Part shown: positions 1 through 7,601 of the stretch, in pieces
Position numbering within the stretch: the stretch's first letter is position 1
Layout of the letters: each line of letters opens with the position of its first letter
Source: Affinundibacterium flavidum
GTDB taxonomy: Bacteria; Pseudomonadota; Gammaproteobacteria; Burkholderiales; Burkholderiaceae_D
Length of the DNA stretch: 64,000 nucleotides
Assembly (NCBI RefSeq): GCF_014284175.1
Contig: NZ_JACOGA010000004.1
Location: forward strand, 186,001 to 250,000
Reading direction: 5' to 3'
The notes under the pieces: generated by a model
Databases searched by the model: none
What the model saw: the letters and a program-made list of their open reading frames with translations, nothing else
Told to the model about the DNA's origin: nothing
Made by a program: the position numbers and the translations under genes

Positions 1-588
1 GATTTTTCGAATCGCCCCATCATCGTCAATCACGGGGGTAATATGACCTATTCTTAGGGGCATAATGCCAGGGTGATTACTCGTCGTCGCTTGACCAATA
101 ATTCTCGGCGCATTTTTAGCAAACTCCGCACCCATGACCGATGGCAATTGATAGCTGAGTTGTGGCAAATGCCGGCTTTGTAAGTCGTAAATAACGGAGC
201 CTGTGACTTCACTTCTCTTAATTTGTTTCGCCAATACCGCATCATTCTCGCGCGCCTCTGGGAATACAATATCTAAGGCAACGCCCGAGGCGTGATAGTG
301 CTCCACCAAACTTTCTAGCAATGCCGCAATTTTCTCGCGCGGCCACGGCCAGGCACCTTCGATTGCCACGCTTTTTTCGTCAATATCAATTAAAACCAAA
401 CGACGCTCTTTGCTATCCAAAGAATGGCGACGAGCCTGATAATTAGTCCACTGGATGGCGACACGCGAGCGCCAATCGCTTAAAAATCTATCAATAGGGC
501 TGGTTAATTCAGGAGAGAAATGGCCGGCGAATACGACGACCAATAAGACACACAGCGAAGTCAAAAACCGAGTCTGTGGAAAACGCAT
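1..588 (-). CDS. CHASE2-domain sensor protein, N-terminal part (cut by window edge)
   Basis: Open frame of 196 codons that runs off the left edge without a stop, so only the N-terminus is present. The start ATG is at 588. A hydrophobic stretch at residues 8-22 (LTSLCVLLVVVFAGH) is a likely membrane anchor or uncleaved signal. It is followed by a region typical of CHASE2 extracellular sensor domains: LVLIDIDEKS near residue 66, then GAWPWPREK and VALDIVFPE. CHASE2 usually precedes adenylate/guanylate cyclase, histidine kinase or GGDEF output domains; the output domain lies outside the window. Beta-proteobacterial CHASE2 proteins next to FecR-domain genes are often class III cyclases, which is inference here. 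The gene lies just after a terminator hairpin that follows the fecR-like gene, so it is either expressed by partial read-through or from a very short promoter. Confidence 0.8.
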   Translation of the reverse strand, partial: MRFPQTRFLTSLCVLLVVVFAGHFSPELTSPIDRFLSDWRSRVAIQWTNYQARRHSLDSKERRLVLIDIDEKSVAIEGAWPWPREKIAALLESLVEHYHASGVALDIVFPEARENDAVLAKQIKRSEVTGSVIYDLQSRHLPQLSYQLPSVMGAEFAKNAPRIIGQATTSNHPGIMPLRIGHITPVIDDDGAIRKI

Positions 589-601
589 AAATTGTTTAAA
601 A

Positions 602-630
602 TAAAAAAATCAGGAGCGAACTCCTGATTT
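602..630 (-). terminator. Rho-independent terminator after the FecR-domain gene
   Basis: On the minus strand a perfect 10-bp stem (AAATCAGGAG / CTCCTGATTT, 607-616 and 621-630) closes a TTCG tetraloop and is followed by a T-run at 602-609. It lies between the stop of the FecR-domain gene (675) and the start of the CHASE2 gene (588), so it would cut or reduce transcription between the two. Confidence 0.85.
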
Positions 631-674
631 TTGAAAGATGCACTGCGCGTACAGATAGCTTAACAATCACTTGA

Positions 675-2042
675 TCATTGCACCCAGCGGGTCGCACCTG
701 TAATCAAACCGCCTGAGGTGGTTCTCTGAAATATGAATCCAGCTTGATCGGCGCTCTTCGATAAGGATCCGGCCAGTATAGTGTCGGCAGAGGTCGTTTC
801 CGTCATAAATAATCCCTGCGTCGTGATCTCACCGCTAGCACGAATTTCAGTTGGTGCCAAACCTCTCACATTGACCATCAATGAGGTATCAAATTTCTTA
901 CGTCCAAAATCGACGGTCAATTTCGGGTCTGTAATATTAGCGACTGTCAATGATCTGTCTGGATTCAATAAATAAGATTCCGATTCTGCTAAGGAAAATT
1001 TAACCACGCCAGAATTAGGGACAAACGCCTCTCCTTTTTCGCGCAGCATACCAAATACCACGTTGCTGATTGTCACTTCACGATCTGAAGTATTCACAGA
1101 ATTAAAAGAGCGCCCTTCATTCTCGGCGATTGCCCAACGTCCCCACCAAATTCTGGCAGGCGCAGGCGGCAGAGCTACTGGAGGCGGGCCTTGAGGTGGT
1201 CTATCTGTACCAGTTTCAGGTGGTTTCGCATCTTTTACCAATGCATCCACATGTCCCTTAACCGTCGCCACGGCAACAGATTGCGCGTTATCTTGTCCAT
1301 TTTCAGAACTCGAAGTGCTTGAAGTCTTATTGGCTTTATCTACCGCTGGTTCTTCAGGTCGTGGAGGTGACAATGAGTTTGGAGAATTTAATGACTTCGC
1401 TGCTGGCACTAAAACTGGCGCTTCCTTGCGATTGCGCAATTCGAGGTAAGCATCTCGCATTGCTGACGTCAAGACGCGTGCGGCATTTGAGTTGCATGGT
1501 CCAAGCTCGGCAAACAAGCATTCCTTGTTTAAGGGAGTCATCACAATCGCCCCGCTTTGCACTAGGACACGTGTAACATCGACGCCTGCCTGCACGACAA
1601 AATCTGTTCCGCGAATGCCGATTGCGGCTAAAGGTGTATTTAAGCGAAATGATTGTTTTGCGGACTGTCCAGCCTTGCCCGTGATGCTGCGTACTGTGCC
1701 AGATTCCAGCGTGAACTTAATACGACTGTCTTTCGGGTTTTCCGCATCATACTTGTACTCTTCGATGCGAAACCGAGACATAGGGCGAATACTAACGAAA
1801 GCGCCATCAATCATTTTCAAATGCACATGACCGTTCGCGCCAGTCAAGATGGTTTGTCCAGACACTATCTGATCGCCGCGACGTATTGCTTGATCCGATG
1901 ACGCCGTCGTCGATGCATTTGCTTCACCAATCACGAATGAAACTGTGCCTGCACCAGTTTGTGCGATTGCCATGCCTGGTGTCAAACAAACCAAGCTGGC
2001 TGCGAACATCAATTGAATTAATTTGAATATAAAATCCTGCAT
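675..2042 (-). CDS. Secreted FecR-domain protein
   Basis: 455 residues. Residues 1-27 form a signal peptide (hydrophobic core LIQLMFAASLVCL, cleavage near AIAQ-TG), so the protein is exported. Residues about 52-165 form a FecR domain, with the telltale segments RRGDQIVSGQTI, LTGANGHVHL and TPLAAIGIRGTDFVV. A low-complexity Ser/Asn/Lys stretch (about 215-265) and a proline-rich linker (about 272-297) lead to a C-terminal region (about 300-455) rich in predicted beta strands that I do not recognise. Unlike iron-responsive FecR there is no cytoplasmic N-terminal part or nearby FecI sigma factor or TonB receptor, so this is the stand-alone FecR type found next to CHASE2 proteins. It could be a periplasmic partner of the CHASE2 sensor downstream; that is inference. 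It diverges from the Crp-family gene across a 321-bp gap. Confidence 0.85.
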   Translation of the reverse strand: MQDFIFKLIQLMFAASLVCLTPGMAIAQTGAGTVSFVIGEANASTTASSDQAIRRGDQIVSGQTILTGANGHVHLKMIDGAFVSIRPMSRFRIEEYKYDAENPKDSRIKFTLESGTVRSITGKAGQSAKQSFRLNTPLAAIGIRGTDFVVQAGVDVTRVLVQSGAIVMTPLNKECLFAELGPCNSNAARVLTSAMRDAYLELRNRKEAPVLVPAAKSLNSPNSLSPPRPEEPAVDKANKTSSTSSSENGQDNAQSVAVATVKGHVDALVKDAKPPETGTDRPPQGPPPVALPPAPARIWWGRWAIAENEGRSFNSVNTSDREVTISNVVFGMLREKGEAFVPNSGVVKFSLAESESYLLNPDRSLTVANITDPKLTVDFGRKKFDTSLMVNVRGLAPTEIRASGEITTQGLFMTETTSADTILAGSLSKSADQAGFIFQRTTSGGLITGATRWVQ

Positions 2043-2363
2043 AGCACCTAATAACCTGTAAAACAGCTAAAATTCTTTTTTCTAGACAACGCGCGATTTG
2101 CCCTTGGGTAACTCTACACGCGATTTTACATTATTTCAGGTATCTTGTTGTTTTTTAAGGACGTTTTGTTTTAGTTCTCAAGAGGAAATGTTCATCCTTG
2201 GGTCTCGCAAAACTTCATAAAGTAATATTAATCAATTAACTGCGCAATATGTTGCATTGATCCTTGCTTTGATTCTTGTATTCATTTTTGCATTAATTCT
2301 TGCATTAATTTTTGTATTAATAACAAGCCGATTTTCTTTTAATTCAAGTCTTTTTCTATCTAC
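2043..2363. promoter_or_regulatory. Divergent intergenic region of FecR-domain gene and Crp-family gene
   Basis: 321 bp without a gene. It must hold the promoters of both divergent genes. The right half is strongly AT-rich and contains the six-unit 12-bp repeat array. No clear consensus promoter or symmetric Crp site was recognised in the left half. Confidence 0.6.
2251..2322. repeat. Six phased imperfect 12-bp tandem repeats
   Basis: Six consecutive units with consensus YTTGYATTRATT begin at 2251, 2263, 2275, 2287, 2299 and 2311. Units 4 to 6 differ by one to three bases; the first three are more diverged. The array lies in the divergent gap between the FecR-domain gene and the Crp-family gene, about 40 bp before the start of the latter. 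It could be an operator array, curved DNA or a promoter spacer; which is not decidable from sequence. Confidence 0.85.
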
Positions 2364-3068
2364 ATGTCCATCGCATTTGAAGTAGCAGCAAACATTCCAC
2401 TGTTCAAAGATTTTGATGAGCCGTCGCTACAAAAAGTAGCGCAGCAGATGACTAGCCGTAGCTTTTTAAGCCACGATATCGTCATGAGAAAAGGGGAAAC
2501 AGCCGACACTCTGGGCTTTTTATTAAGCGGCAAATTACAGGTTGTCGATCTCAGTGAAGAAGGCAGAGAAATTGGCATTCACTTCATTCAACCTGGCGCT
2601 TACTTTGGTGAGTTATCGGTGATTGACGGTCAACCACGTTCTGCATCGGTCATTTCAGTAAAGCTTTCCGAAGTTGCTTTTTTACCCAGCAATCACGCTC
2701 GCGAACTGATTTTTCACCATCCGTTGATCGCCAAAAGGTTGATGACGCATTTTGCGCAAATTGTGCGCGCAGCATCCAATCAGCGCACACTCTTGAGTAT
2801 TCCGAATGCGTTTCAACGCGTTTATGCACAATTGCATACCTTTGTTCGGGATTCAAAAGATGGGCAAGTCATTGAGGGTTTACCAAAGCAACATGAAATT
2901 GCGATTATGGTCAACACCAGCCGTGAAACCGTCTCGCGCGCGATTCACACTTTGATGAAATTAAATATTGTCGAAAAGCAGGGCGCGATATTGATCGTCA
3001 AAAAACCCGAGCAACTTAAACATGCCGCTACAGTTGGCGTTGACGAAGCAAGCTCAGCTAAGAAATGA
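2364..3068 (+). CDS. Crp/Fnr-family transcriptional regulator
   Basis: 234 residues. Residues about 8-130 form a cyclic-nucleotide-binding (cNMP) beta-roll, and residues about 160-220 form the Crp-type helix-turn-helix (recognition helix near TSRETVSRAIHTL). The segment FGELSVIDGQPRSASV aligns with the phosphate-binding cassette of E. coli CRP and keeps the Glu and the Arg-Ser pair that contact cAMP. There is no cysteine in the protein, so an FNR-type iron-sulfur cluster is excluded. A cyclic-nucleotide ligand is therefore plausible, although many family members have lost ligand binding. It lies divergent from the FecR-domain/CHASE2 genes; if the CHASE2 protein is a cyclase, the regulator could respond to its product (inference). 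The basic, Ala/Ser-rich C-terminal tail (about 215-234) is not part of the fold. Confidence 0.88.
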   Translation: MSIAFEVAANIPLFKDFDEPSLQKVAQQMTSRSFLSHDIVMRKGETADTLGFLLSGKLQVVDLSEEGREIGIHFIQPGAYFGELSVIDGQPRSASVISVKLSEVAFLPSNHARELIFHHPLIAKRLMTHFAQIVRAASNQRTLLSIPNAFQRVYAQLHTFVRDSKDGQVIEGLPKQHEIAIMVNTSRETVSRAIHTLMKLNIVEKQGAILIVKKPEQLKHAATVGVDEASSAKK

Positions 3069-3107
3069 TCCTGCTCTAGAAAATTTAGCCTTACTTTAAA
3101 CCTTACT

Positions 3108-4070
3108 TCAAGCCTTACGTAATTTCTTCCGCCATTGCAGTACTGGTCGCTCTATCAGTTTTTGTGTGAGATATGACAAAACTAAGGAACTGCCGATATA
3201 CAAGACCCAAGTACCAACTGAATGTGGTTTGCCGATCAGACTCCATTGCAGCAAAAAGTGATTGAGAAACACCCCATAAGATAAATCGCCCAAGCGATTA
3301 TCCCAAGCACGCTGCGGCAAACGACCTAAGAAGTATAAGAGCGGAATGCCGATACCCGCGCCGAGTAAAGTTTCACGATTATAGGGAAGCTGCAGGTGGC
3401 CGCTCAACTGCAGCACGGCAACACCAGCAACGATCGCCAACAAAGCAACAAGACATACCGTTTTGCGCTGCACTGGACGCTCGCGATAGTCGTACAAATA
3501 CGACCCCAGCATAAAAAACACCAGCACGCCCGGCAATAAACGATAACCATAATAATCGGTATGAATCATGCCCCACGCCGCTGAGACGAATACCAACAAA
3601 CTACCAAGCAGCACCAACCAGCGTACGCGCAATAATAAAATCAAAGGTATCAACAAATAAAATTGGATTTCTGCGCCTAGCGACCATGCAGGTGGAATCA
3701 AGGTAAATTGATCGCTGTGATTGAACATAAAATAATTCAAAGGCACGACTAAAACATTCGCCAGTAATTCCATACTGCCCGGGCTGTGTTGCAGGAATGC
3801 CGTGTTCTGCTGTGACCAGTTAAACCACATCAAAGTCAAGCAAGCGAGTGCAAAATATTGTGGTAATAGACGTAATCCACGATCGGCAAAAAAAGCAGGA
3901 ATGTCACGCCAACCGGCATAATGCACGCGCAGTAATCCGGTCATGACATAGCCAGAAATCAGGTAAAAACAAACGACTGCAAATACGCCAGGGTTTAGTC
4001 CGCAGAGCCGAAAGTCTGCGTGGCTCATCGCGACTAAGATCGCCAAGATTAATCGAAAACTTCCTAACAT
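3108..4070 (-). CDS. Acyltransferase 3 family membrane protein
   Basis: 320 residues, mostly hydrophobic, with about nine to ten membrane segments. The N-terminus (LILAILVAMSH, then VCFYLISGYVM) and the basic motif FFADRGLRLLPQYF are typical of the acyltransferase 3 family (OafA/YrhL type), integral membrane enzymes that transfer acetyl or other acyl groups to surface glycans. The C-terminal segment LGDLSYGVFLNHF is also characteristic. The start ATG overlaps the stop of the upstream three-domain glycosyltransferase by 7 bp, so the two are translationally coupled. This places it in the polysaccharide operon and suggests it decorates that polymer. It is a little shorter than the usual 340-380 residues but no conserved block is obviously missing. 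Confidence 0.85.
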   Translation of the reverse strand: MLGSFRLILAILVAMSHADFRLCGLNPGVFAVVCFYLISGYVMTGLLRVHYAGWRDIPAFFADRGLRLLPQYFALACLTLMWFNWSQQNTAFLQHSPGSMELLANVLVVPLNYFMFNHSDQFTLIPPAWSLGAEIQFYLLIPLILLLRVRWLVLLGSLLVFVSAAWGMIHTDYYGYRLLPGVLVFFMLGSYLYDYRERPVQRKTVCLVALLAIVAGVAVLQLSGHLQLPYNRETLLGAGIGIPLLYFLGRLPQRAWDNRLGDLSYGVFLNHFLLQWSLIGKPHSVGTWVLYIGSSLVLSYLTQKLIERPVLQWRKKLRKA

Positions 4071-7000
4071 AATGTTCCATCTTCCGGGGGTAGTGGATTC
4101 GCAATGCCATCAATTAAATTGAGCAAGCGTCGTGACAACACTGGCCAGCGCCGTTCTTGTAACCATGCATCGGCGCGCGCCTTTTTTTCTTGCCTGCTAT
4201 TCGAGACTTCGGAGGAATCAGATGCTTCCCATGGTTCCAATAACTGCGAGATGCCTTGCGCCAGATCTGCAGGCGTGGTCCCTGGCAGCTTAGTGACAGC
4301 TTCATCTACGTCATCAAAAATCGCCAGCGGTGTCACCGCCACTGGTCGCCCACTGGCCAAACCACTCCGCACTGCGGCACTCGACGACTCTTGTGTCTGC
4401 TGGTAAGGAAAAACAATTAAATCCGCCTGCGCCAGCAAATTTTGCGTTTCGACTTCGGACAGAAAATCTGTCAATAAACTCACCTTGCTCTGCAAACCTA
4501 ATTTGGCAATTAATTCTATGCAGCGATTTTTAAGTTCGGTCGAAATGTGCATCGGATATAAGGCATTGACCAACAACAGGTGGTAGTTTTTGTTCACATG
4601 ATCAAGCAAAGAAAAAGCTTCTATGAGTTCTGGAATGCCTTTATGCGGCAATAAGAATCCATAAGAAGCGATCACCGTTTTCTGTGCGCTGTGTGTAGAT
4701 GTCTGCCCGCCATTTCCATGCTTAACAGAGGCTGGCGGTAAGGCAATCCCGTGCGGGAAGTAAGTGACATTGTCGATTAGCTGCCAATTTTTCAGGCGGT
4801 TCATGTCATCAATGCCATGGACAAAAATTCTATCCACCAGCTTCAATTGTGGTGCAATACTGCGCAAGCTCTTGGTTTGCTCGGGCAGGACCACATCTGC
4901 AGTTGAATGAAAAAAGATATGTACTTGCTTTCCAGCAGCTTTAAGTGCCTCTATCGTTGCAGCCAAAGTCGCCAAACTAAAGAAACTGAAATTATACTGA
5001 ATCACTACCGCATCAAACCCGTGCTCTTCTATGATTTCAAGGGCGTAATCAAGTTGCCCTGTTTCACTCGCATTCCAGCAACGAATCACATTCGATTGAT
5101 CAATATCCATACGCTCAGCGATGTGATTTGCTAGCACTGTGAACCGACTCAGCGGAAATGCTTGCGTCAGATAATTTGAATAATTCGCAATGCCGCAACG
5201 TGCATTCCACGTGCTGATCCAGGCGATTTTTGGCTCACGCCGCAATACAGCTTGCTGACTTAATGCACGGACCGCTGCTTGTACATTTTGTGCTGTATTG
5301 GCCCAACTCAAATTGCGCATTACTCTTTGCCGTGCGGCCTCAATTTTTTTTGTTTTTTGCGCATTGTCGACGGTGTGAATCTGCCTGAGCAATTGCGCCA
5401 GATGCCGTTGATCCGGTTCTGCCCACAAAGAATGGGTCAAACCCATATGCGTCTGTGTCTTTTGAAAAGTATAGTCGCAACACCACGCCGTCGTGTCATC
5501 GCAGAAATCGGTTTGACCACCCCAGGCGGTGGTAATTACTGGTAACTCAAATAGCATCGCCTCTGCCATCGGTAAGCCCAAGCCTTCGCCACGACTAGGC
5601 GCAACGAAGGCATCCGCAAATTGGTACAGTGCCACGATGTTTGCATCGTCCCAATCTTCATTCACCACCACCACATGCGGAAACTCTGCATCAGCTAGCT
5701 GTAGCTCTTGTAGCTGCGCAGCGACTGTATTGTGGACATTCGGGAAGGTCTTAATGATCAGGCTAACTTCATCTTGTGCGCGAAACGCAGCACCATAAGC
5801 ACGCAACAGCGCATCTACACCTTTGCGCGGAAAACAAGAAGAGATATGCAAGAAGCGGAACTCTTTACATGACTCGGTCAGCGTTGTTGGCAACACCCCC
5901 GCAGGCACCTGCAATAAGTGATCCACACCCGCACCGGTCACTGCGATCGGCACACGCACGCCATTGTCGCGCAAGATTTTTTCGACGGCTTTGGACAGTA
6001 CGGTAATTAAGTCCAGGCGTCGGTTAAATTCTTCCACATACATGGCCGGAAAACCGGTTTCTTCCCAACCGTAAGAATGGATCGCGCGCACCGTCGCTGG
6101 CATGTCGTCGAGATGCGGTGGATAACAAAAACGCAGCGCGACAGCTGGCGGCAGCTTCGCATCAAGTGCGGCCTGGTACATGCGTTGACACGCAGCATCG
6201 GCCTGCAAAAAATCCGGCGCGGGTGCAAAATCGCCATGTCCCTCATGTGAACGCAAACGTAGCGAAATGGGCATCTGATCGAATGCTTTAGCTAATTCAC
6301 GATTCACAATCGCCAAGCTATAGCTAGAATCAAATGGCCCTTCTATCTGCCAATCATCTGATGCGAGCGATACATTGGATACTTTAGTCTCACCAATATG
6401 ATCCAACTGCACAGAATAGTTTGAGGTATCTGCGGTGCTTGCTTGAGCAACTTGTGCAGCTTGTGCAGCATGAGCAGCAAGCGGAATGTCAATCTGCAGC
6501 AACTGCAAATAATCACGTAACTGCGTGCGCACGGTATCGAAAGAAAAGCGCTCTACATTATTCAGTTGACGTTCAATAATCTGGCGCCGTAAACCTGGCT
6601 CTTGCGACAAAGTCCACACAGCCTGCGCACATTCCCAAGAATTACTCTCTGCCGCCAACAACAAGCCACCAGTGCCCAAGGTATGGCGAATATGACGACT
6701 GGCACGCGCTACGATAGGCAGTTTATGACGCATTGCTTGAATCAGTTGCGGGCCAGATTCTTCATGTGCGCTCAGACAGACAAAGGCATCGACGCTACGA
6801 TACAGGCCGATCAATTTTTCATCGCTTAGTTTGCCGGTGAATAGTACCTGATCATGTAAACCGCGTTCCGCAATGATGTGATCTATCGATATCTTATAAG
6901 ACGCATTCGTCACAGCACCGGCAAGGATCAAACGCACTGGTGTTGGTGATCTATGCTTCAAGTGCCAAATCAAATCTACCAGTTCAAGTTGCTGATGATC

Positions 7001-7600
7001 TTCGCCAATATTGCCGACAAACAGTAGATTATAAGCGTCGCGCAAATGCGCAAACTCAGCGACTTCTGGCTGAATATTCATCCATTTTTCAAAATCAAAC
7101 AGCATGGGAATCGTCGCTACGTTCGCGTAATGCGAGGAATGTAGCACCTGGTAATTCGCGGGTGACATTCCAATCGCGCCAACAAAGTGCTGCGCCCACT
7201 GCGCTAATTGCGCGCGCCCTGTGATATCCGCCTCTACTGACACTGACGCTGACGCCGTCATATTGCGATAGATCATCACTTTGGGCTGCGGTAATGCCAC
7301 TAAGCTTTCCCAGTTATTTTCACCACCATGATGATGGACGAATAACAGCATATCGTTCTGTTGCGGCAACTGGTCGATAGCTAGCACATCCTCTTTTAGC
7401 TCTTCCGGAATCGCGTCGGAACAATCGGCATCATCGAAATAAATAGACGAAACAAAACCCAAACTGCGCAATAAGCCACGAATCGACAACATGCGATTGA
7501 TCAGCGCGTCATCCGCATCGCTGCTAAAAATTTGATGGATTTGCTGAAGGCGCGACGGCGGCAAACTAGTTAAAGAAGTATCGGACATAGTGAATGACAT
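4064..7600 (-). CDS. Three-domain GT4-type glycosyltransferase
   Basis: About 1178 residues with three consecutive GT-B (GT4-like) units. The first (about 1-380) ends with the nucleotide-sugar motif SAHEESGPQLIQAMRHKLP. The second (about 430-800) carries SCFPRKGVDALLRAY and the motif SRGEGLGLPMAEAMLFELP. The third (about 810-1160) carries FLLPHKGIPELIEAF and QESSSAAVRSGLASGRPV. The middle unit has the best preserved E-x7-E motif; the first and third are more degenerate, so not all may be catalytic. An Ala/Gln-rich linker (AAHAAQAAQVAQAS) separates units one and two. The frame is also open to an upstream TTG at 7615; the ATG at 7600, directly after the stop of the methyltransferase gene, is preferred, and an ATG at 7588 is possible. 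Its stop overlaps the acyltransferase start. It probably builds a repeating glycan together with the rest of the locus; the linkages cannot be predicted. Confidence 0.85.
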   Translation of the reverse strand: MSFTMSDTSLTSLPPSRLQQIHQIFSSDADDALINRMLSIRGLLRSLGFVSSIYFDDADCSDAIPEELKEDVLAIDQLPQQNDMLLFVHHHGGENNWESLVALPQPKVMIYRNMTASASVSVEADITGRAQLAQWAQHFVGAIGMSPANYQVLHSSHYANVATIPMLFDFEKWMNIQPEVAEFAHLRDAYNLLFVGNIGEDHQQLELVDLIWHLKHRSPTPVRLILAGAVTNASYKISIDHIIAERGLHDQVLFTGKLSDEKLIGLYRSVDAFVCLSAHEESGPQLIQAMRHKLPIVARASRHIRHTLGTGGLLLAAESNSWECAQAVWTLSQEPGLRRQIIERQLNNVERFSFDTVRTQLRDYLQLLQIDIPLAAHAAQAAQVAQASTADTSNYSVQLDHIGETKVSNVSLASDDWQIEGPFDSSYSLAIVNRELAKAFDQMPISLRLRSHEGHGDFAPAPDFLQADAACQRMYQAALDAKLPPAVALRFCYPPHLDDMPATVRAIHSYGWEETGFPAMYVEEFNRRLDLITVLSKAVEKILRDNGVRVPIAVTGAGVDHLLQVPAGVLPTTLTESCKEFRFLHISSCFPRKGVDALLRAYGAAFRAQDEVSLIIKTFPNVHNTVAAQLQELQLADAEFPHVVVVNEDWDDANIVALYQFADAFVAPSRGEGLGLPMAEAMLFELPVITTAWGGQTDFCDDTTAWCCDYTFQKTQTHMGLTHSLWAEPDQRHLAQLLRQIHTVDNAQKTKKIEAARQRVMRNLSWANTAQNVQAAVRALSQQAVLRREPKIAWISTWNARCGIANYSNYLTQAFPLSRFTVLANHIAERMDIDQSNVIRCWNASETGQLDYALEIIEEHGFDAVVIQYNFSFFSLATLAATIEALKAAGKQVHIFFHSTADVVLPEQTKSLRSIAPQLKLVDRIFVHGIDDMNRLKNWQLIDNVTYFPHGIALPPASVKHGNGGQTSTHSAQKTVIASYGFLLPHKGIPELIEAFSLLDHVNKNYHLLLVNALYPMHISTELKNRCIELIAKLGLQSKVSLLTDFLSEVETQNLLAQADLIVFPYQQTQESSSAAVRSGLASGRPVAVTPLAIFDDVDEAVTKLPGTTPADLAQGISQLLEPWEASDSSEVSNSRQEKKARADAWLQERRWPVLSRRLLNLIDGIANPLPPEDGTLC

Positions 7601-7601
7601 A

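Noticed and set aside
675..2042. Classical FecIR iron-uptake regulator
   Set aside because: Signal peptide instead of a cytoplasmic anti-sigma part, and no FecI or TonB receptor gene nearby.
2251..2322. Very short CRISPR remnant
   Set aside because: 12-bp units without spacers; a simple tandem array.
2364..3068. FNR-type oxygen sensor
   Set aside because: The protein has no cysteine at all.
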